Positions 60,501 to 64,000 of a DNA stretch of 64,000 nucleotides are shown piece after piece. Position numbers and translations under genes: made by a program. Numbering within the stretch: position 1 is the first letter of the stretch; the number at the start of each line of letters is the position of its first letter. The DNA lies in contig NC_135252.1 in assembly GCF_964204865.1 (NCBI RefSeq), positions 5,663,383 to 5,727,382 of the forward strand, written 5' to 3'. A model generated the notes under the pieces. That model was not told the origin of the DNA, searched no databases, and saw nothing but the letters and a program-made list of their open reading frames with translations. The DNA comes from Styela clava. Taxonomy: Eukaryota; Chordata; Ascidiacea; Stolidobranchia; Styelidae.

Positions 60501-62476
60501 TTGTCTTCACCTCTGACGTCTATCTGCATCTAAAATATTATATTACGTTTTGTATATCAAAACAGGATTAATTGAAAACAAAAATGAGGATGTGGTTTTG
60601 TTTGTTGTGTTTGGCCGCACTTTCGTCGATGGTTGAACCACTTGCTCCCTTACAACCAACGGTCTTGTCAAGGGCCATTAAACGCCGTTGAATCGCGATA
60701 TCAGATCTCAACAAATTTAAGTGTTTTTGTCATTGTTTGTACCAACCACATGTTCATTGAATTCGTGATATATGAAACCTATTATGGGTCAAATTCTAAC
60801 AAAATAACTTTTACGCAATAAGACTGTTTAACTTTTCTCTCTCTCATTAATCAGGAAAATAGTTACTCTCACCCATATTGGTAGTCTATTTTTAGTGATA
60901 TTACTGCTATAAAATATACTAGATTATTATTGATGCTTGGCTACATTTATAAACGATTTTTTGAATTCGAATTTCAGAAAAACTATGGCAAAGGTATTGG
61001 CGGCTCGTCGTTAACCATGTATGAATATGTGAATTGTGAATATGTGGTTAAAATTTGTTAGCCCCTCATTTTTACAAATTCATCAAATATTGAACATGTC
61101 ATTGATTTGGAAAACCTTTCGAGTTGGATTATGTTAGTAGCTGATAGTATACAAATAGTTTTTTTCGTGCTGTGAATTCCAAATTTTGTCAAACTTTTTT
61201 CCTGTACTGAAATGTCGCTGTGGCATCACCGCGCATGTTTTTTTTACTCTGATGTGCGTCAAAATACATATTGTAGCCAAATTCACATCACGTCTACGTA
61301 ATTCGTGTCTACCTTACCTCTTCCACCTCTTCTCTATATTCGCTGACAACATCAGCTTGTTTCTTGATTGGTGGTAAAGGCGGATGTTTGACGAGCGTAG
61401 TTGCATCACCTTGTTCACCTTTGAGATTCGGCGTTTGCTTGACTGTTTCATGTCGGTACGCCTGTACAATTTCATGGGAAGTATTTCCATCGAGAGCATT
61501 TCTTGTCCACTCGGCGTCCTCGTCTTCTTCGTCAAATTGATAGTACCGTTCGTTTGCATCATGTTTGGGACCAAGGCGGTGTGTTTCGGTTTTTTGTCCT
61601 CTGATGTATGGCGCTGCAGTGTGAGAGTTTTCAACGGGTTTGTCGTCCAGCTTGGGCAGGAAGCGAGGACGTTTTCTGCGCGCATATTTAGAAAGGATTG
61701 CTTTGCCCGCGTCCGATTCATTATTAGGGTGTCTCCGAAGGACTTGATCAAGATACAAAGTTTGGTTCCAAAGAGAATTCTGATAAAAGAATGATGATTG
61801 AAAAGCTACCTGTAATTAATTAAATTACATTGAAAAATTGTTTGGTAAGCGTTGAAACTAAGTAATTACATGGAGTATTTTTCGATTCTAATTATGCAAT
61901 ACTTAGCTATATTTTTTGAAGTTATAGGGCCGATAGTTTTTTAATTCACGTAGAAACGTGTAGGCAATATCTCGTTAATACAAGTTCGCTCACATTGCCT
62001 TGTAAACTCATCCATCCTCGATCTCCAATCCCAACATGCCGCACAATTTCGGGAATTTTGAAATTCTAGAAATCAAGACAATATGTTTTATATCAAGTAA
62101 ATTTGCTCAATTTGTACACGGTTGCAAATAGAATAACATTCTTCGTGCTCGGATGCCAAAAGAATTTTAATAGTGGGACCGAAGGAAAACATAAAATATA
62201 TATATAATAAGTTATAATAAACTTTAAATATATATGACACCAGAGCGAACAAACTTTGAAAATTATAGACAAGCAGAATATTTTGGTAATAATTAGAAAT
62301 ATATATAAGCAGGTGTGCGTACAAAAGTTAAATAAAAAAAAAGGGGAATCAGAATTACTCACTCTATAACCATTGGATAGTAGGAGGTCGTGCTTTGTCG
62401 ACTTCCCTTTTTTTGCATAATTATCCGCGGCGTTGTGAAGACGTGCGATGATAGCAGGCAGGTTGAGGGTGGACAT
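57557..62476 (-). CDS. Unrecognised 823-aa protein, six exons
   Basis: Exons: 62476-62363, 61779-61318, 60529-60429, 60053-59524, 59311-58155, 57664-57557 (TGA). Phases close at each join, giving 824 codons with stop. The start ATG opens a compact helical segment (MSTLNLPAIIARLHNAADNY). Exon 2 is charged and contains an acidic run (YYQFDEEDEDAEW) and a proline patch (KHPPLPPIKK). Exon 4 carries the best candidate for a conserved domain, FDKLPADLVGQHFQQTYEH and LWKYLVHNGRRNLPKSYF. The 1157-bp exon 5 is low-complexity, Ser/Lys/Pro-rich, with short basic patches such as KKNVRFK and LPKDLSNMFTKPYTF. There is no signal peptide or transmembrane segment. The overall style (helical start, long disordered basic tail) resembles cytoskeletal or ciliary scaffold proteins, but that is only an impression. 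The neighbouring 403-aa gene follows in the same orientation. Confidence 0.75.
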
Positions 62477-63040
62477 GATATATTATTGTTGCCTCTTATT
62501 TCTTTACAAAGGATATATCATTGTTTTTGAAACTGCACAATGGTGCGGTGCAAACAATTAACTAATCAAATAGTTGAATCAACCCAGAGGAAATAAACCC
62601 ATGCGACCATTAACTTAAAACACTAACATAAAGGGCACTATAACTCTCATCTTGCACGAAACATTTCCTCTCGTAACCTGCAAAATAATATGTCTACAAC
62701 GGAAGATGAAAATAGTAAAGCAGTCAAATCTTTATTTCGTTCGTTGACTTCAAAGTCTTGCGGCCTAAAATGTTCTACGATTGAGCCCACGGTTGATAAC
62801 AATGCTGTCGGTCGAATCTAAGCTTACCGATCAAAAGACTACAATGTTTTATACGCGCCTAACAAAAGAAATTATTGGAAAGCAAACTTGATTTCGCCTG
62901 ACCTTTCCGCAGAAACAACAAGGGAATTTAGTTAACTTAACAAAACCAGCGGAGTGCAAACACACGATCAATTATTTTACATGAATGACCAGTGACAGTT
63001 CCCTACCTCGTGTCTTTCGGGAAAGGACAGCAATAAAAAA
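62477..63040. other. Upstream region of the 823-aa gene
   Basis: This should include the promoter of the 823-aa gene. On the plus strand an ATG at 62690 opens a 43-codon frame (MSTTEDENSKAVKSLFRSLT) to a TAA at about 62822; it looks protein-like but has no clear donor or domain, so it is noted rather than called. Confidence 0.3.
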
Positions 63041-63480
63041 TTAAATAATTCGGCTTTCTAGGTCCAATTTGTAAACCGCGCATTGGTGAATATAGACATG
63101 TACGTGGTAAACTGAATCCACAAGGAAGAATAAAAAGTTCCAACCTAGATTATTAAAGAATTTATAGTCCAGCAAACAGGTCTTTCCTAAACAAAATACA
63201 GTCGCCGAGCACAACAATCTATACCACGTAATGTGTATTACCGTATCGCGTCCAGCCAAACAAAAAACTTTCAATCAAATATATCAAACTGTAACTAACC
63301 GACTTGACTAGCAATTCCTGTTTTCCATCCGACAATAAACCAGTACTCACTCCTTATACACCATTCTCGCAAACAACATGAATTAAATGGGTATTGCCCT
63401 GAAAGTCCCACGCCATGTTTGACCAAGCTCCGTAATCCCACTTGATAGAATGGTTCGAGATAATCCCACGCCCTATTCAT
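63041..63480 (-). CDS. Candidate two-exon small protein (91 aa), weak
   Basis: Exon 1 runs from the ATG at 63480 to an AGGA|gtgagt donor at 63351 (MNRAWDYLEPFYQVGLRSLV), and exon 2 from a ttgtttag acceptor at 63187 to the TAA at 63041 (start RKTCLLDYKFFNNLGWNF), joined in phase 1. The second half is hydrophobic (WNFLFFLVDSV) and may span a membrane. No family is recognised. Good splice signals on both sides are the only support, and it might instead be the 5' UTR of a gene or chance. Confidence 0.28.
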
Positions 63481-64000
63481 GATGCATCAGGAGAGTTGTC
63501 GACCAATATTTGATTTCGAAATTTTTATACTAATTTAATCACGTATGATATATTGTATCAAACGGATCATTGGAATAAAAAGTCCAGAATGACTTGAAGA
63601 TATCAATTTCGAAGATGATTTGATTAAATTAAAAGTATTTGCCCTTTATAGTGTTGGTAAAATATTACATTGTACCGCCTACAATAGGCACGAAGTATAT
63701 GTTTACACGTGTTTCGATTGATCACACAAACAAGTTAGAATTGTTTCGGTTTGTTTGGGGCGTCATTGTCTAAGAAAGTAACAGTTTAGCCCCACGTTAT
63801 AATAACAGTGAAACGATAATTATGTTATTGCACAGAATTTATTAATACATTTAATAGTATGATATTATGTCATCCATAAGCAATTATTAAAACAATTACA
63901 AAATATAATATTTGTTCAATAAATGATTGACATCAAATATACATAAGTCTGCACACATTACACAAAATACTGCTTCCAATGGGTATAACACATTACATAG
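63481..64000. other. Right-edge intergenic stretch
   Basis: About 0.5 kb of AT-rich sequence. I see no gene, repeat or RNA here. Confidence 0.45.

Overview
This is a eukaryotic, AT-rich nuclear window with GT/AG introns, mostly 100-700 bp. The gene content (RBCC/TRIM protein, TIL-domain secreted protein, chromatin protein with zf-C3Hc3H modules) and the many hAT-type transposon remnants point to an animal, most likely an invertebrate; a tunicate-like genome is possible, but the sequence alone does not settle this. Every multi-exon gene I could assemble lies on the minus strand, so models are given from high to low coordinate. I built them by hand from splice signals, and where stated the exon phases close without a gap.

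Layout: (1) 1-2410, 5' part of a coiled-coil protein gene with a possible signal peptide, running off the left edge. (2) 5380-12282, a ten-exon gene for a 1332-aa basic, Ser-rich, coiled-coil protein with a weak CCDC181/MAP9-like WLRRK segment. (3) 16360-17192, a two-exon gene for a 107-aa secreted TIL (trypsin-inhibitor-like) protein. (4) 19352-22605, a TRIM/RBCC E3 ligase gene with no C-terminal recognition domain and an unresolved 5' end near 23.2 kb. (5) 29727-43291, a 25-exon gene for a protein of about 2083 aa with two zf-C3Hc3H modules of the KANSL2/INO80D kind. (6) 52438-57010, a nine-exon gene for an unrecognised 403-aa protein. (7) 57557-62476, a six-exon gene for an unrecognised 823-aa protein. 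A weak two-exon candidate (91 aa) lies at 63041-63480.

The spaces between genes and several introns hold DNA-transposon debris: a 1.68-kb hAT deletion derivative with terminal repeats, a near-perfect 8-bp target duplication and a transposase C-terminus (25609-27290); several small hAT relics; a TA-flanked 824-bp long-inverted-repeat element (14368-15191); a tandem pair of long-inverted-repeat elements separated and flanked by the same octamer (44407-45083); and a 110-bp palindromic MITE with a perfect 8-bp duplication (48503-48628) that has a diverged relative in an intron at 37.4 kb. The interval 43.9-52.4 kb is otherwise gene-poor.

Nothing suggests that the genes form a pathway or operon; the spacing is several kb in most cases. 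Genes 6 and 7 are close neighbours (about 550 bp apart) in the same orientation. I saw no rRNA, tRNA or CRISPR array.
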